Positions 7,128 to 17,181 are shown, counted from the first letter of the stretch. The stretch: DNA of 64,000 nt from SIG307 sp045596385 (GCA_045596385.1 JAZOCC010000015.1:1-64000); one strand, 5' to 3'. Numbers and translations are program-made. Notes: generated from the letters alone by a model not told the origin.

Positions 7128-8873
7128 TCAGTCGTAAATAAAACCAAGCTCCGTCCCCGGATAATATTCCTCAATAATATCTTCACAGGTTTTTCCCTGC
7201 CGTGCCATGGCATCTGCACCACACTGGCTCATACCCACGCCGTGGCCGTAGCCGCCTCCGGCAACCAGATACCCCGTTTCTCCCTTGTATGTACCCTTCT
7301 GCAACGTGATAAATGCACTGGGAAGCAAAGCGGCACCATTTACACTTTCGCCGTTTTCCCGATAAATCGTCGTATCTACGGGAGCCAGCACACTACGTAT
7401 ATTATACTCGTTTTTGATTAAGAATACTCCTTTGCTGCCCACCAAAAGAAGCCTTGTGGCAATCTCGCCCTTTCCCGTTTCCTCCACCCGGATACTTTTT
7501 ATTTCACCGATTGTTTCCACCGGTTTGCTAACATATTCCCCTACCGTCTCGTCATAGGTCAATATCTGTTCCGGCACCACCCGGTACCGTTCCTTTAAAG
7601 TAGCTTCTGCCCGCTCGGACAAGGTCTCCAGAGAAAGAAAGGTCTGCCAACGATACCACGGACTTTCCGTATCGTATCCCGTTTCCTTTGCCTGCAAATA
7701 CGGTACCGCCTCCGCATGCTCCCACACGTCCTCCGCCGCCGCAGTATGTCCCGAGGAAGTGGAATAATAGTAGCACTGTGCCACCTCACCCCCATGGAAC
7801 AATACCTGTCCATGGGTCTCCTTAACCGCCAGTATCGCCTCCTCCGTCTCCGGAGTATTGTTGTACACCTGGCAGGCCGTGCTGTCATCCACATGGGCAC
7901 CGTAGGTCGCATACCGGTTTGCCAAAAGCTCTGTATACGCATAGCTCCGGGCACAGATTGCCTGGGCCTTTAAGGCCTCCGCACCAAAAGAAGACGGCAT
8001 CTCACTGGGCAGTACCGCATACAAATACTCCTCCATAGTGACCTCGTTCACTAAAAGCAAACCTTCCTCTCTTGCTTCGATTTCTAAGGTACCCCGGTAA
8101 GCCGGTGTCCCTCCCGCGCGTTTTATGCTGAACACCGTGATTTTTCCGTCCACATTATCCGGCGTCACCACTCTTCTTCCTGATTCCTTGTCAAAGTCCA
8201 TTGCCGAAAAACTGCACCGTTCCCCCGCCGTAAAATGCGTTTTCTCTTCTCCCGTCTCTACCGTATACCCGCAATCCGCCGTAAACTCTACTTTTTCGTG
8301 ATAATAGCCCCGATATCCTTCTGTTCCAAGCAAAACCCGGATTTTCTTAAGTTCCGGTGCTTTCGTCAGCAAGGCCGCACACAGTTTTCCGTCCTCTAAA
8401 ATGAACTCGGTTTCTTCGGATCCTACCAATACCTTTCCCGACGGTTCCTCCGCCAGTCCTCCGTACAGCCGGTACACCCGGAACCCTTCCGCCAAAGGAA
8501 GTACCCCGTAACCCGCAAGTTCCATACTTGCTTCATCCACCCTTAACACTTTGGCAATTATTTTGTCCGGCTTTATCACAAGAGAAGTAATTTCCTCTCC
8601 CTGTACCGTCAAATCCCCCACGCACTCCGAAAGCGACTCCTGCACCTTCCCTTTCGTGGAAAAGGTCTGTTCCTTGCCTTCAAAAAAGAATGTGATACTG
8701 TCCTCCGTAGAACGAAGGATCCACACGTTTGTCAACTTTCCGGGCTCCGTCACCGCCGGTGTCGGGGTTCCGGAAGGAGCTTCCCTGTCTCCCAAAATCC
8801 CCTTTTGCTTCAAAAAAAACAGCAGTACCGCAAAAAGAAGTACCGCCGTCAGAACTATGATTCCTTTTTTCAT
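7128..8873 (-). CDS. SpoIID/LytB-domain protein
   Basis: A 581-residue secreted or membrane-anchored protein with an N-terminal transmembrane helix (IIVLTAVLLFAVLLFFL) and a C-terminal SpoIID/LytB domain (about 260-575). The diagnostic motif VLPSEMPSSFGAEALKAQAICARSYA holds the catalytic Glu, and GGGYGHGVGMSQCGADAMA lies near the end. SpoIID enzymes cut naked glycan strands during engulfment; LytB homologues modulate amidases. The long N-terminal part (about 40-260) is beta-rich and unassigned. I use the ATG at 8873, which follows GGAGG, rather than the upstream in-frame TTG at 8888. Given spore genes nearby, a sporulation or cell-wall role is likely, but this is not proven to be the true spoIID. 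Confidence 0.85.
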   Translation of the reverse strand: MKKGIIVLTAVLLFAVLLFFLKQKGILGDREAPSGTPTPAVTEPGKLTNVWILRSTEDSITFFFEGKEQTFSTKGKVQESLSECVGDLTVQGEEITSLVIKPDKIIAKVLRVDEASMELAGYGVLPLAEGFRVYRLYGGLAEEPSGKVLVGSEETEFILEDGKLCAALLTKAPELKKIRVLLGTEGYRGYYHEKVEFTADCGYTVETGEEKTHFTAGERCSFSAMDFDKESGRRVVTPDNVDGKITVFSIKRAGGTPAYRGTLEIEAREEGLLLVNEVTMEEYLYAVLPSEMPSSFGAEALKAQAICARSYAYTELLANRYATYGAHVDDSTACQVYNNTPETEEAILAVKETHGQVLFHGGEVAQCYYYSTSSGHTAAAEDVWEHAEAVPYLQAKETGYDTESPWYRWQTFLSLETLSERAEATLKERYRVVPEQILTYDETVGEYVSKPVETIGEIKSIRVEETGKGEIATRLLLVGSKGVFLIKNEYNIRSVLAPVDTTIYRENGESVNGAALLPSAFITLQKGTYKGETGYLVAGGGYGHGVGMSQCGADAMARQGKTCEDIIEEYYPGTELGFIYD

Positions 8874-8974
8874 ACTCCCTCCGGACAATCTTTTTTATAA
8901 ACCTATGATGTCCGAAAGTAAAATATACCTGTCCAATGTCAGGGCACACCTGCCCCTCTCACCGCAACCTTACT

Positions 8975-9646
8975 CTATTCCTCCTCTTCCCCTGTCAGCT
9001 TTCTGCCCAGATGGGAAAAAATCGCCTCAATCAGAAGCTGTAACAGCAAATAGAAAATCACTGCGCATGCCAGTGCAAAGAACGGATACTGGGTCTTCAA
9101 ACCGTTTGCCAGCATCACCTGTGCCAAATCGTTCACACCGATTACACCCACCAAAGAAGACATCTGCAACAAAATACAAAGCAAACGCTTGATTTCAAAC
9201 AAGGACTGCTCTGTCACAAAGGGAAGAAGAGCCGAGAAAAACTCCCTTCTGGCTCTGCGGTTTACCGCCGCACTTCTAACCTTTGTTTCCTTTTTGATGC
9301 CCCGGGATAAAATGTCCGAAAGATGTCCCCCTGCATACAGGCCGAACACAAGCACCGCAATCAGCAATCCGCCCCGGTGCATACTACCGAGAAATGTATA
9401 ATACCACAGCAAAAGTGCCAGATACAGCGGTGTTCCCTTGGTCAAAAAGGCCGCTGCCGTTCCCAGACGACGCAACCATTTGCTGCCGGAGGTACGCAAA
9501 AAGGACAACACTGCCGCAAACACGCCTCCAACCGCCAGAGCCAGCACAAAAACAAGGAGCGTAAATATACAACCCTTGATAATGCGCAGATAGGCCCCTC
9601 CTCCGATTAAATTGTTATATACCGCATCGTAAATATTCCGAATCAT
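8975..9646 (-). CDS. Amino-acid ABC transporter permease
   Basis: A 223-residue permease of the polar amino-acid uptake (HisM/GlnP) type. It has about five membrane helices. The conserved FLTKGTPLYLALLLWYYTFLG resembles the family FRGTPLLVQLF motif, and LLPFVTEQSLFEIKRLLC is where the EAA loop contacts the ATPase. The EAA sequence is weakly conserved. Its start follows AAGGAG overlapping the stop of the binding-protein gene, so the two are translationally linked. No ATPase gene is present in this window, so the transporter must borrow one or be atypical. Confidence 0.8.
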   Translation of the reverse strand: MIRNIYDAVYNNLIGGGAYLRIIKGCIFTLLVFVLALAVGGVFAAVLSFLRTSGSKWLRRLGTAAAFLTKGTPLYLALLLWYYTFLGSMHRGGLLIAVLVFGLYAGGHLSDILSRGIKKETKVRSAAVNRRARREFFSALLPFVTEQSLFEIKRLLCILLQMSSLVGVIGVNDLAQVMLANGLKTQYPFFALACAVIFYLLLQLLIEAIFSHLGRKLTGEEEE

Positions 9647-9651
9647 GCTCC

Positions 9652-10551
9652 TTACTCCTCCGTTTCCCTTTCCTGTTCACTTTCTTCCGATTTTCCCTCT
9701 AAGACCAGGTACGCATATTCCTGCATGGTATAATATCCCTTTGTCACAAGGTAATCCTTCTCCCCCGGAGATGTATTTTTGCTGGTACCGTAAGCCAAAA
9801 GCAGGTCCACCTTCCCGCTGTTTAACACCGCAAAGCTATCCTTCGGCTCGATTACAACCGTTTCGAACCGATATCCGGTCCGTTCTCCCAGTGCCCTTAA
9901 AAACGCCACGGAAAACCCGCACGGAGTACCGTTCTCATCCAGACGGTCAAGGGGCGGTACCGTCCCCGTTACTCCCACATACAAAGGTTTCTTCCCGGAG
10001 GAAGCTTTGTTTTCATACAATTTCAACGGTTCCTCTGCCTCTACATAAGCCACCGTCAGTGCTTCTAACATTCCGTCCTCGGAAAGCTCCGTAATCGCCG
10101 CATTCAGTTCCGCACACAGTGCCTCGTCTTCGTTACGTAACGCCATGGCAAAGGAAAGACGTCCGCCGCCTTCCACGCCGTTTGACGTATCCTTAGGCGC
10201 CTGCACACGACAAAGACCTTCCTCCGTCCGAAGCAAATACTCCGCCGTCACATCCGGACAGCAAATCACATCCGCACGACCGCTTCTTAACTCATATAAC
10301 AGCTCATCCACACTTGCTACCCCGTGATATCCTGAAAGCTTTGTACCGAGGATTGTTTCAAACAGTACCTCCGCATTCTCCTCCGGAAGACGTGCCGCAT
10401 CGATTCCTGCCATCAAGCGGCCTTCCAACTGTTCTATCGATGTCAAAGCCTTTCCGCTTGCATCCGGCTTTGCAAAACCCACCGCCGTCGCAAGCAGTAA
10501 CAATATCACGGCTACCGCCACAGCCCAAAGGCCGATTCCACCTTTCTTCAT
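9652..10551 (-). CDS. Amino-acid ABC transporter substrate-binding protein
   Basis: A 299-residue solute-binding protein of family 3 (amino acids). An N-terminal membrane/signal segment (WAVAVAVILLLLATAVGFA) lacks an obvious lipobox Cys. Two binding-protein lobes follow. The part KPLYVGVTGTVPPLDRLDENGTPCGFSVAFLRALGERTG is the classic family-3 entry motif, here in the second half, which suggests the protein contains two family-3-like halves (about 40-170 and 180-285). Start at 10551 follows AAAGGGAGGT. It precedes the permease by five bases. Substrate is unknown. Confidence 0.8.
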   Translation of the reverse strand: MKKGGIGLWAVAVAVILLLLATAVGFAKPDASGKALTSIEQLEGRLMAGIDAARLPEENAEVLFETILGTKLSGYHGVASVDELLYELRSGRADVICCPDVTAEYLLRTEEGLCRVQAPKDTSNGVEGGGRLSFAMALRNEDEALCAELNAAITELSEDGMLEALTVAYVEAEEPLKLYENKASSGKKPLYVGVTGTVPPLDRLDENGTPCGFSVAFLRALGERTGYRFETVVIEPKDSFAVLNSGKVDLLLAYGTSKNTSPGEKDYLVTKGYYTMQEYAYLVLEGKSEESEQERETEE

Positions 10552-10563
10552 GTCTACCTCCCT

Positions 10564-12315
10564 TTACTCCACCCTAAGTCCGATAATCCGCTCGTCTCTG
10601 GTTCCTACCACAATCGTATTTCCGAATACCGCCGGTGTTGCTTCCAATGTGGTATTCAATGCAATAGAATCAAGCAGCATACCGTTTGCTGCATTCAACA
10701 ACAGCACCGTTCCGTCGGAGCAACACTGTACCAGATATACCGCTCCGATCTGGGAATACACCGCCACGGTGGAGCTCCAGGCGTAGTTCGTAAGCTCCGT
10801 CAGCCACACCGATTCTCCGGTCTTGGTATCCAGTGACACCAGATAGCCGGAGGACAGACTCGGAGTCCGGGATACGGAATAAATAATCTGACCCTCGATG
10901 GCACCCTGTCCCAGTACACCGGTGGCAAGGATACCTCCCTCGACACCGTCCACATTGTGACAGGCAAAAGGTTTCTTCCAAACCACGCTTCCGTTTGCTG
11001 CATTTAACTTATAAATTGCCACTTCGCCCATAGAGTGCTCATCTAACATTGCTTCCGTCAGTGTGGTCGCCAGATAAATGAAATCTCCGTCCTCTTCCTC
11101 GGAATAAATCGGAGAAGAGTTTACATCTCCGTACACATCCTGAGCCCACACCATGGACATGGTGTTTACATCCAAGCAATAAAACACACCGCCGTTATCG
11201 CCCACGTACAAATAGTTCTCATTTACTACCGCGGAATTCTCCATCCCCCAGGTAAAGGCATCTTCGGTAGCTCTTGCGGTGGTATAAGTATAATCCACCA
11301 CATGCTCCGGATTTATCGCAAGCGTACCTGCCTCCGCATCATACTCCGTATTCAGCTTTACGGTATACAACACACCGTTTTCTCCCGGATAAAAGAGGGT
11401 ATCCGTCTTTGCATCAATCACCGGAGAACTGTCATAGGCATGGAAGGTACGATGGGCCATCTCGTCATTATAGCCGAACTCATACAACTTCGTCCCGTCA
11501 ATCAGGCTGTAAATATAGGCTCTCGGGCTGACATTTTCTCCAAACAAACCGGTCTGGGCATCTCCGGAGCCAAGCACCAAAAGCGGAATCCCTGACGGGT
11601 GCAGGGATGCAGTTCCTTTAAACACCATCCCGATATGAATCGCAGGTCTGCTTTCACTGCCGTCCTCTAAGTCAAGAAAATGAATGTATCCGTCCATGCC
11701 GGAATAAATCACTTCTACAAAATTCTCCTTCGCCCTCTTTTCCGGATACAAATTCATAATCTGCTTCGTTTCCTCAGGCCAGGAAATAATGAGAGGCTGT
11801 CCGGTCCAGCCGTTGCCGGACCAGTAGCTTGTCCCGCTTGACTTAAGGATCTTTCCGGTATCGTAGGTCCAAAAATCCTCCGTAAAACGTTCGTTTTCAA
11901 TTTGCGCCGTTCCATAAAAAGCGGCCGTTCGGTGATAATTGCCCCGGAAGGTAAAAATGCCTTCCACCTGTCCCGTGATCAGCTCATCCGTAAAGGAAAC
12001 CTTCTCCGGTCGCATATACGCATAATCCTCGTTCCATACAAGAGTCTCACCGCTCTTGGTAAAACGAATCGTTTCTGTAATACCAAGCGCGGAAGGATCG
12101 GTCAGCGTGGTACAGGTCACCCTGCCGTCGGCTCCGGCCGTATTCTCCGGATGATATTCCGTCGCTGCCATTCCCGTGGTATCGTGCTTCAAATTATATA
12201 AATAGCGGATACCTCCCGCCGATGAAATCTTTTTAAACAAAAGCAATCCCGCTCCACAACCAAGCAGGAAAAGACCGCAAAGTATAACAATCGCAATCTT
12301 TGTACGTTTCTTCAT
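10564..12315 (-). CDS. PQQ-like beta-propeller repeat protein, membrane anchored
   Basis: A 583-residue protein with an N-terminal hydrophobic segment (IAIVILCGLFLLGCGAGLLLF) that includes an LGCG lipobox-like Cys, then a long region of PQQ-type repeats. These show as recurring units such as VVWKKPF, SGYLVSLDTKTGESVW and GTVLLLNAANGMLLDS. This is an outside-facing beta-propeller; no enzyme active site is evident. A start at 12315 is favoured because AGGAGG lies nine bases upstream; the ATG at 12324 abuts that site. It is 12 bases upstream of the amino-acid binding-protein gene, so the three genes may form an operon, though no functional link is known. Confidence 0.8.
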   Translation of the reverse strand: MKKRTKIAIVILCGLFLLGCGAGLLLFKKISSAGGIRYLYNLKHDTTGMAATEYHPENTAGADGRVTCTTLTDPSALGITETIRFTKSGETLVWNEDYAYMRPEKVSFTDELITGQVEGIFTFRGNYHRTAAFYGTAQIENERFTEDFWTYDTGKILKSSGTSYWSGNGWTGQPLIISWPEETKQIMNLYPEKRAKENFVEVIYSGMDGYIHFLDLEDGSESRPAIHIGMVFKGTASLHPSGIPLLVLGSGDAQTGLFGENVSPRAYIYSLIDGTKLYEFGYNDEMAHRTFHAYDSSPVIDAKTDTLFYPGENGVLYTVKLNTEYDAEAGTLAINPEHVVDYTYTTARATEDAFTWGMENSAVVNENYLYVGDNGGVFYCLDVNTMSMVWAQDVYGDVNSSPIYSEEEDGDFIYLATTLTEAMLDEHSMGEVAIYKLNAANGSVVWKKPFACHNVDGVEGGILATGVLGQGAIEGQIIYSVSRTPSLSSGYLVSLDTKTGESVWLTELTNYAWSSTVAVYSQIGAVYLVQCCSDGTVLLLNAANGMLLDSIALNTTLEATPAVFGNTIVVGTRDERIIGLRVE

Positions 12316-12423
12316 TCCCAACATCCTCCTGTTCCCATTCTCCCAAACACCCATCTGTGTGTTTCCTTTTCTCGTTGTCGCCCCCACAGCTTCAGACCAT
12401 CTGTATCACCCTGCCACCTACAT

Positions 12424-13794
12424 TTACAAATTCCTCAACACCGTCTGCAAGTCCTGTACTGTGGCCACTTCGATAATCTGAATACCCTCGGTCCTTTTCT
12501 CGCCCTCAGCCTTCTTCCGCTTCGGCACAATCACATTGCGATAGCCCATCTTTTCCGCCTCCGCGATACGGGCCTGCATCATATTCACCGCACGAATCTC
12601 GCCGGTCAGTCCTACTTCCCCGAAGGCCACCGTACGTGGCGGAAGCGGGCGATTACGATAGCTGGAAAGTAACGCCAGCACAATGGCCAAATCCAGCGCC
12701 GGCTCCGTAATCTTCATGCCGCCTGCCACATTCACATAAGCATCACAGCCCGCAAGAGAAATCCCGAGACGCTTTTCCAACACTGCCATCAACAGTGTCA
12801 CACGATTGTAATCCGTGCCTGCCGCCGTACGGCGCGGCATATTAAAGCTGGTAGGAGACACAAGGGCCTGTACCTCCACCAGAATCGGACGGGTCCCTTC
12901 CATGGCCGCCGTGACAACAGAGCCCGGCTCATCCTCGGGACGACCTTCCAACATATATTCCGACGGGTTCTTCACTTCACGAAGCCCCGCACCTGCCATT
13001 TCAAACACACCGATTTCATTGGTAGAACCGAACCGGTTCTTTACCGCACGTAAAATACGGTAGGAAATATGGCTCTCGCCTTCAAAATACAGCACCGTAT
13101 CCACCATGTGCTCGAGCATTCTCGGGCCTGCCACCACACCTTCCTTCGTCACGTGGCCGATAATAAATATGGTAATTCCCAGCCCCTTTGCCAAACGAAG
13201 CAATGACGCGGTTGCCTCTTTGATCTGCCCCGGACTGCCCGGTGCCGCTTCCGTCTCCTCCCGGTAAATGGTCTGAATAGAGTCAATAATCACCACCTCC
13301 GGTGCAATCTGCCGGATGGTCTCTTCCACACGATTTAAGCTTGTCTCTGCTAAAAGAAGCGTACTGCCATCCGTCACCTGCAAACGGTCCGCCCGCATAC
13401 GAATCTGACGGATGGACTCCTCACCGGACACATACAGCACCTTCCGGTTCTTCTTTGCCAGTGCATAACACATCTGAAGAAGAAGCGTAGACTTGCCGAT
13501 GCCCGGATCGCCTCCTACCAAAACAAGAGAGCCTACCACAATTCCTCCCCCCAGCACACGGTCCAGTTCCCCGATGCCGGTGGCCATCCGCTCCTCTTCC
13601 CCGGTGTCTACCTCGGACAAAAGCACCGGTTCCGCCGCAGATAACGGCGAAACGCCGTAAGCAGACTTCACTTTTCCTGCTTGCGGCGCTTCTACCAAAG
13701 AATTCCACGCCTTACAGCCCGGACACTGTCCGAGCCATTTCGGCGATTCCATTCCACATTCTTTACAAAAAAATACTGCTTTCCCTTTTGCCAT
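12424..13794 (-). CDS. radA: DNA repair protein RadA (Sms)
   Basis: A 456-residue RadA. A four-Cys zinc finger occupies residues 10-27 (C10, C13, C24, C27). The RecA-like ATPase follows, with Walker A GGDPGIGKST near residue 93 and the RadA-specific KNRFGSTNEIG near 250. The C-terminal third is the Lon-protease-like domain (GGMKITEPALDLAIVLALLS, then VGLTGEIRAV). RadA is a hexameric helicase that drives branch migration during recombinational repair. Full length for the family. Start follows GGGGGAG. It lies 16 bases downstream of a small conserved gene and 110 bases downstream of clpC, an order common in Clostridia. Confidence 0.96.
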   Translation of the reverse strand: MAKGKAVFFCKECGMESPKWLGQCPGCKAWNSLVEAPQAGKVKSAYGVSPLSAAEPVLLSEVDTGEEERMATGIGELDRVLGGGIVVGSLVLVGGDPGIGKSTLLLQMCYALAKKNRKVLYVSGEESIRQIRMRADRLQVTDGSTLLLAETSLNRVEETIRQIAPEVVIIDSIQTIYREETEAAPGSPGQIKEATASLLRLAKGLGITIFIIGHVTKEGVVAGPRMLEHMVDTVLYFEGESHISYRILRAVKNRFGSTNEIGVFEMAGAGLREVKNPSEYMLEGRPEDEPGSVVTAAMEGTRPILVEVQALVSPTSFNMPRRTAAGTDYNRVTLLMAVLEKRLGISLAGCDAYVNVAGGMKITEPALDLAIVLALLSSYRNRPLPPRTVAFGEVGLTGEIRAVNMMQARIAEAEKMGYRNVIVPKRKKAEGEKRTEGIQIIEVATVQDLQTVLRNL

Positions 13795-13810
13795 AACTCC
13801 CCCGAAACTT

Positions 13811-14215
13811 TTACTGCTTCACTACACGTACTTCGGAATTTCTTCCTGCCGCAAGCTGAAGGCTGCATACCAGCTTACCGCCGAGATTGGTCTTCATCTT
13901 ACCGATATTGGTACCGTCAATAAAAAGCTTATACTCGGTCTCTGCCTCAAGCTCCAAAGTAACCTGGGTATCGGTAGTACCCTCTACGGTAAATCCGAGC
14001 TCCTTATCATTGGCGGAAAAATCCGTTACATTCGTACCCGGTACAGACTCATATACAAACATGCCGTTACGCTCAAGCTTCGTAATCTCCTGAAACGTCT
14101 TTACTTTATACAAATCCCCACCGAACTCAAATCCGTCTGCCTTTGCCTTTGCAGCCAGCGTGTAATCCCCGAACGCAAGCTTTCCGTTCTCCTGAACATA
14201 AATAAGTTCTGCCAT
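13811..14215 (-). CDS. Conserved hypothetical protein between clpC and radA
   Basis: A 134-residue acidic protein with no signal peptide, beginning MAELIYVQENGKLAFGDYTL and ending SEVRVVKQ. It is beta-rich, with alternating hydrophobic residues and several TNV/TDTQ turns, and looks like a single small sandwich domain. I do not recognise a function. A vague memory links such genes in Lachnospiraceae with the name endosialidase, but nothing in the sequence supports an enzyme. RBS AGGAGGAT precedes the start. It sits between clpC and radA on the same strand, so it may share their stress-related expression. Confidence 0.7.
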   Translation of the reverse strand: MAELIYVQENGKLAFGDYTLAAKAKADGFEFGGDLYKVKTFQEITKLERNGMFVYESVPGTNVTDFSANDKELGFTVEGTTDTQVTLELEAETEYKLFIDGTNIGKMKTNLGGKLVCSLQLAAGRNSEVRVVKQ

Positions 14216-14324
14216 TTCTTTATCCTCCTGTAACAGCCGTCCATCTGTTATTTGTTACAATACCAGTATAGCACAACTCCTCCTTTTTTTCCACAAAATT
14301 TCACAGATTTAAGCAAAGAATCCT

Positions 14325-16784
14325 TTACATTTTCTTCGCTTTCCGGATTCTGCGCAGACGAAGCAACTCCGTATCCGGCGTTTCCTTCTGCTGTACCGTA
14401 ATCGCAACCGTATCGCCGCTTTCGATTTTGCCGCTTAAAATTTCTTCTGCCAGCATATCCTCCAGATGCACCTGTACCGCACGACGAATCGGTCTCGCAC
14501 CGTACTTCTCGTCAAAGCCCTTCTTTACGATAAACTCCGCCACCGTCTCGTCCGGCTTTAAGGTAATGGACAGCTGTTCCTTACAACGCTTCACTACCTC
14601 TGCCACCTGAAGACCGGCGATTTCCTTTAATGCCTCGGCACCCAGTGTCTTAAACACAATGGTTTCATCAATACGATTGATAAACTCCGGCTTAAAATTA
14701 TGCTTTACCTCCTCCATTACCGCACTGCGCATCCGCTCGTAATCCGCCGTTTCGTCCGGCTTCGTTAAAAAGCCCAGATTCTTCGGCTCCATAATCCGGC
14801 CCGCACCGGTATTGGAGGTCATAATGATAATCGTATTCTTAAAGCTGACACGTCGCCCCTGGGCATCCGTAATATGTCCGTCTTCCAGTACCTGTAATAA
14901 AATATTAAATACATCCGGATGCGCCTTTTCCAGCTCATCAAACAATACCACAGAATACGGATTCCTGCGGATTTGTTCGCTTAACTGTCCTCCCTCGTCG
15001 TGACCCACATAGCCCGGCGGGGAACCGATCATCTTGGACACACTGTGCTTTTCCATGTATTCGGACATATCCACGCGAATCAGGGCGTCTTCCTTGCCGA
15101 ATACCGCCTCCGCCAAAGCCTTGGAGAGCTCCGTTTTACCCACGCCTGTCGGTCCGAGAAATAAGAAGGACCCAATCGGCCGTTGCGGATTCTGCAATCC
15201 CACGCGTGCACGACGAATGGCTCTGGCCACTGCCAGTACCGCATCCTCCTGCCCGATAACACGCTTGCGCAAAATTTCCGGAAGCTTCAACAACCGCTCA
15301 CTTTCCTCTTCGCAAAGCTTGGCAAGCGGCACCTTTGTCCAAGCGGAAATCACATCCGCAACCATATCCTCACGAAGCACCGGAAGCACTGTCTCTTCCT
15401 GCTCCTGTGCATCCAGACGGGCCTGCAAACGCTTCTGCTTCGCAGCGACGGCTATGGCACCTTCGCCGTCTCCGGAAAGCAACAAACGCTCTTTTTCCGC
15501 CTGTAGCTGTGCCAGCTGCTTTCTTTTCTCATTGTCGGCCGGAGCTGTCGTAAGCTCCGTCAGGCGAAGCTTTGACGCCGCCTCATCCAGCACATCAATG
15601 GCCTTGTCCGGTAAAAAGCGATCGTTGATATAACGTTCGGACAGCTTTACCGCAGCTTTTACCGCCTCATCACTGATGATAATCCCGTGATGCTTCTCAT
15701 AAGTCTCCCGAAGTCCGAATAAAATTTCCTCCGCCTCCGCAAGGGAAGGCTCCTCCACCACAACCGGCTGGAATCTTCGTTCCAATGCCGCATCCTTTTC
15801 GATATATTTGCGATATTCTTCTCTCGTGGTAGCACCGATGACCTGAAATTCGCCTCTGGCCAGTGCCGGTTTCATAATATTGGAAGCATCCAAGGCTCCC
15901 TCCGCACCACCGGCTCCGATAATGGTATGCAGCTCATCAATAAATATCAAAACATTGCCGTCCGCAATTGCCTCGTCCATTACCCGCTTAATACGTTCCT
16001 CAAACTCACCGCGATACTTGGAACCTGCCACCATAGCAGATAAATCCAGGGAAAGCACACGCTTTTTCTTCATACTATCCGGCACATTTCCCTCCGCCAA
16101 CCGGCGTGCAAGGCCTTCCACCACCGCAGTTTTACCAACGCCCGGCTCTCCTACCAGACACGGATTATTCTTTGTTCTGCGACTCAGAATCCGAATCACA
16201 CGGCTGATTTCCTCTTCCCGTCCGATGACCGGGTCAAGCTTTCCGTTCTTTGCTGCCTCAGTCAAATCTTTGCTGTACTTTTCCAAAAGGCCGCCTTCGG
16301 TTTTCTGGGTACGACTGCGGCTCGTGGCATATTCCGCCTTGGCACGGTTTGCATCGATTCCCATGGCCTCCAATGTGGAAAAATATACCTTCTGCCCCTG
16401 AATCCCCAGGGTATTCAATAAACGGACCGCAATACAGTCCGGCTCCTGTAAAATTGCCAAAAGCAGATGCTCCGTACCGACCTTTTCACTGCCGTAACGT
16501 CCCGCCTCTGTCTCTGCCTGTTCCAAAATCCGAACCAGACGCGGTGTATTCTGCAGCTTCTTTCTGCGATCACCCTTCTGTGGCGTAATTAACTGTGCAA
16601 TCAACTCATCCAGCTTTTCCGCCCGGATGCCGTTCCCTTGCAATACCTCTTTTGCAATACACTCTTCCCGAAGCAACGCCACCAGCAAATGCTCGCTGCC
16701 GATATAGCCGTGAGACAAATGCTCCGCTGCCTGTTTTGCGTACTGTAATACCCGCTCCGCCTGTTCGGTATACAACTTTCCCAT
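14325..16784 (-). CDS. clpC: ATP-dependent Clp protease ATPase subunit ClpC
   Basis: An 819-residue class I Hsp100. Two N-domain repeats (about 1-145) come first (AEHLSHGYIGSEHLLVALL, then SEKVGTEHLLLAIL). The first AAA module has Walker A GEPGVGKT near 213, a middle domain with the UVR-like coiled coil lies around 410-460, and the second AAA module has GPTGVGKT near 545. A ClpP-binding loop is expected in the second module; I did not resolve it. With ClpP it unfolds and degrades damaged proteins. The usual partners ctsR, mcsA and mcsB are not beside it; a GntR regulator gene precedes it by 25 bases and may be cotranscribed. Start follows AAGGGAA. Confidence 0.95.
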   Translation of the reverse strand: MGKLYTEQAERVLQYAKQAAEHLSHGYIGSEHLLVALLREECIAKEVLQGNGIRAEKLDELIAQLITPQKGDRRKKLQNTPRLVRILEQAETEAGRYGSEKVGTEHLLLAILQEPDCIAVRLLNTLGIQGQKVYFSTLEAMGIDANRAKAEYATSRSRTQKTEGGLLEKYSKDLTEAAKNGKLDPVIGREEEISRVIRILSRRTKNNPCLVGEPGVGKTAVVEGLARRLAEGNVPDSMKKKRVLSLDLSAMVAGSKYRGEFEERIKRVMDEAIADGNVLIFIDELHTIIGAGGAEGALDASNIMKPALARGEFQVIGATTREEYRKYIEKDAALERRFQPVVVEEPSLAEAEEILFGLRETYEKHHGIIISDEAVKAAVKLSERYINDRFLPDKAIDVLDEAASKLRLTELTTAPADNEKRKQLAQLQAEKERLLLSGDGEGAIAVAAKQKRLQARLDAQEQEETVLPVLREDMVADVISAWTKVPLAKLCEEESERLLKLPEILRKRVIGQEDAVLAVARAIRRARVGLQNPQRPIGSFLFLGPTGVGKTELSKALAEAVFGKEDALIRVDMSEYMEKHSVSKMIGSPPGYVGHDEGGQLSEQIRRNPYSVVLFDELEKAHPDVFNILLQVLEDGHITDAQGRRVSFKNTIIIMTSNTGAGRIMEPKNLGFLTKPDETADYERMRSAVMEEVKHNFKPEFINRIDETIVFKTLGAEALKEIAGLQVAEVVKRCKEQLSITLKPDETVAEFIVKKGFDEKYGARPIRRAVQVHLEDMLAEEILSGKIESGDTVAITVQQKETPDTELLRLRRIRKAKKM

Positions 16785-16809
16785 ACTGTTCCCTTTCTGC
16801 CGTCAAAAA

Positions 16810-17181
16810 CTAAACTTGAAACTCCCGTAATACCTCATCCGTCACCCCATGAATCTCCTCGTCGGAAAGCCCCCGGCACAGAGCCTTTGCCAAAGAAATC
16901 CGCATTTCGTTCTTTAACTGTTCCATCGCCCGTAGCTTATCCGGCGTTACCGCCACCACGGCTCCGTTTCTGCGATCCAGACGTAAATATCCCTCTTGGC
17001 GCAAAATCGCATAGGCCTTATTCACCGTATGCATATTAATACCGATATCCTCCGCCAGTTCTCTTACCGACGGCAAGGTTTCCCCCGGCAGCAGCTGGGC
17101 ATTGGCAATACCGTATATTATCTGATTGTAAAGCTGCACATACAGCGCTTCCTGACTTCCGAAATCAATTCGAATTACCAT
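16810..17181 (-). CDS. GntR-family transcriptional regulator, YtrA type
   Basis: A 123-residue regulator with an N-terminal winged helix of the GntR family. LYVQLYNQIIYGIANAQLLPGETLPSVRELAEDIGINMHTVNKAYAIL is the canonical helix-turn-helix region. The C-terminal tail is short and helical and has no large effector domain, which is the YtrA subfamily pattern. YtrA-type regulators usually control adjacent membrane transporter operons, but here the neighbours are clpC downstream and a surface-protein gene upstream. The start follows an AAGGT site. Target unknown. Confidence 0.85.
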   Translation of the reverse strand: MVIRIDFGSQEALYVQLYNQIIYGIANAQLLPGETLPSVRELAEDIGINMHTVNKAYAILRQEGYLRLDRRNGAVVAVTPDKLRAMEQLKNEMRISLAKALCRGLSDEEIHGVTDEVLREFQV

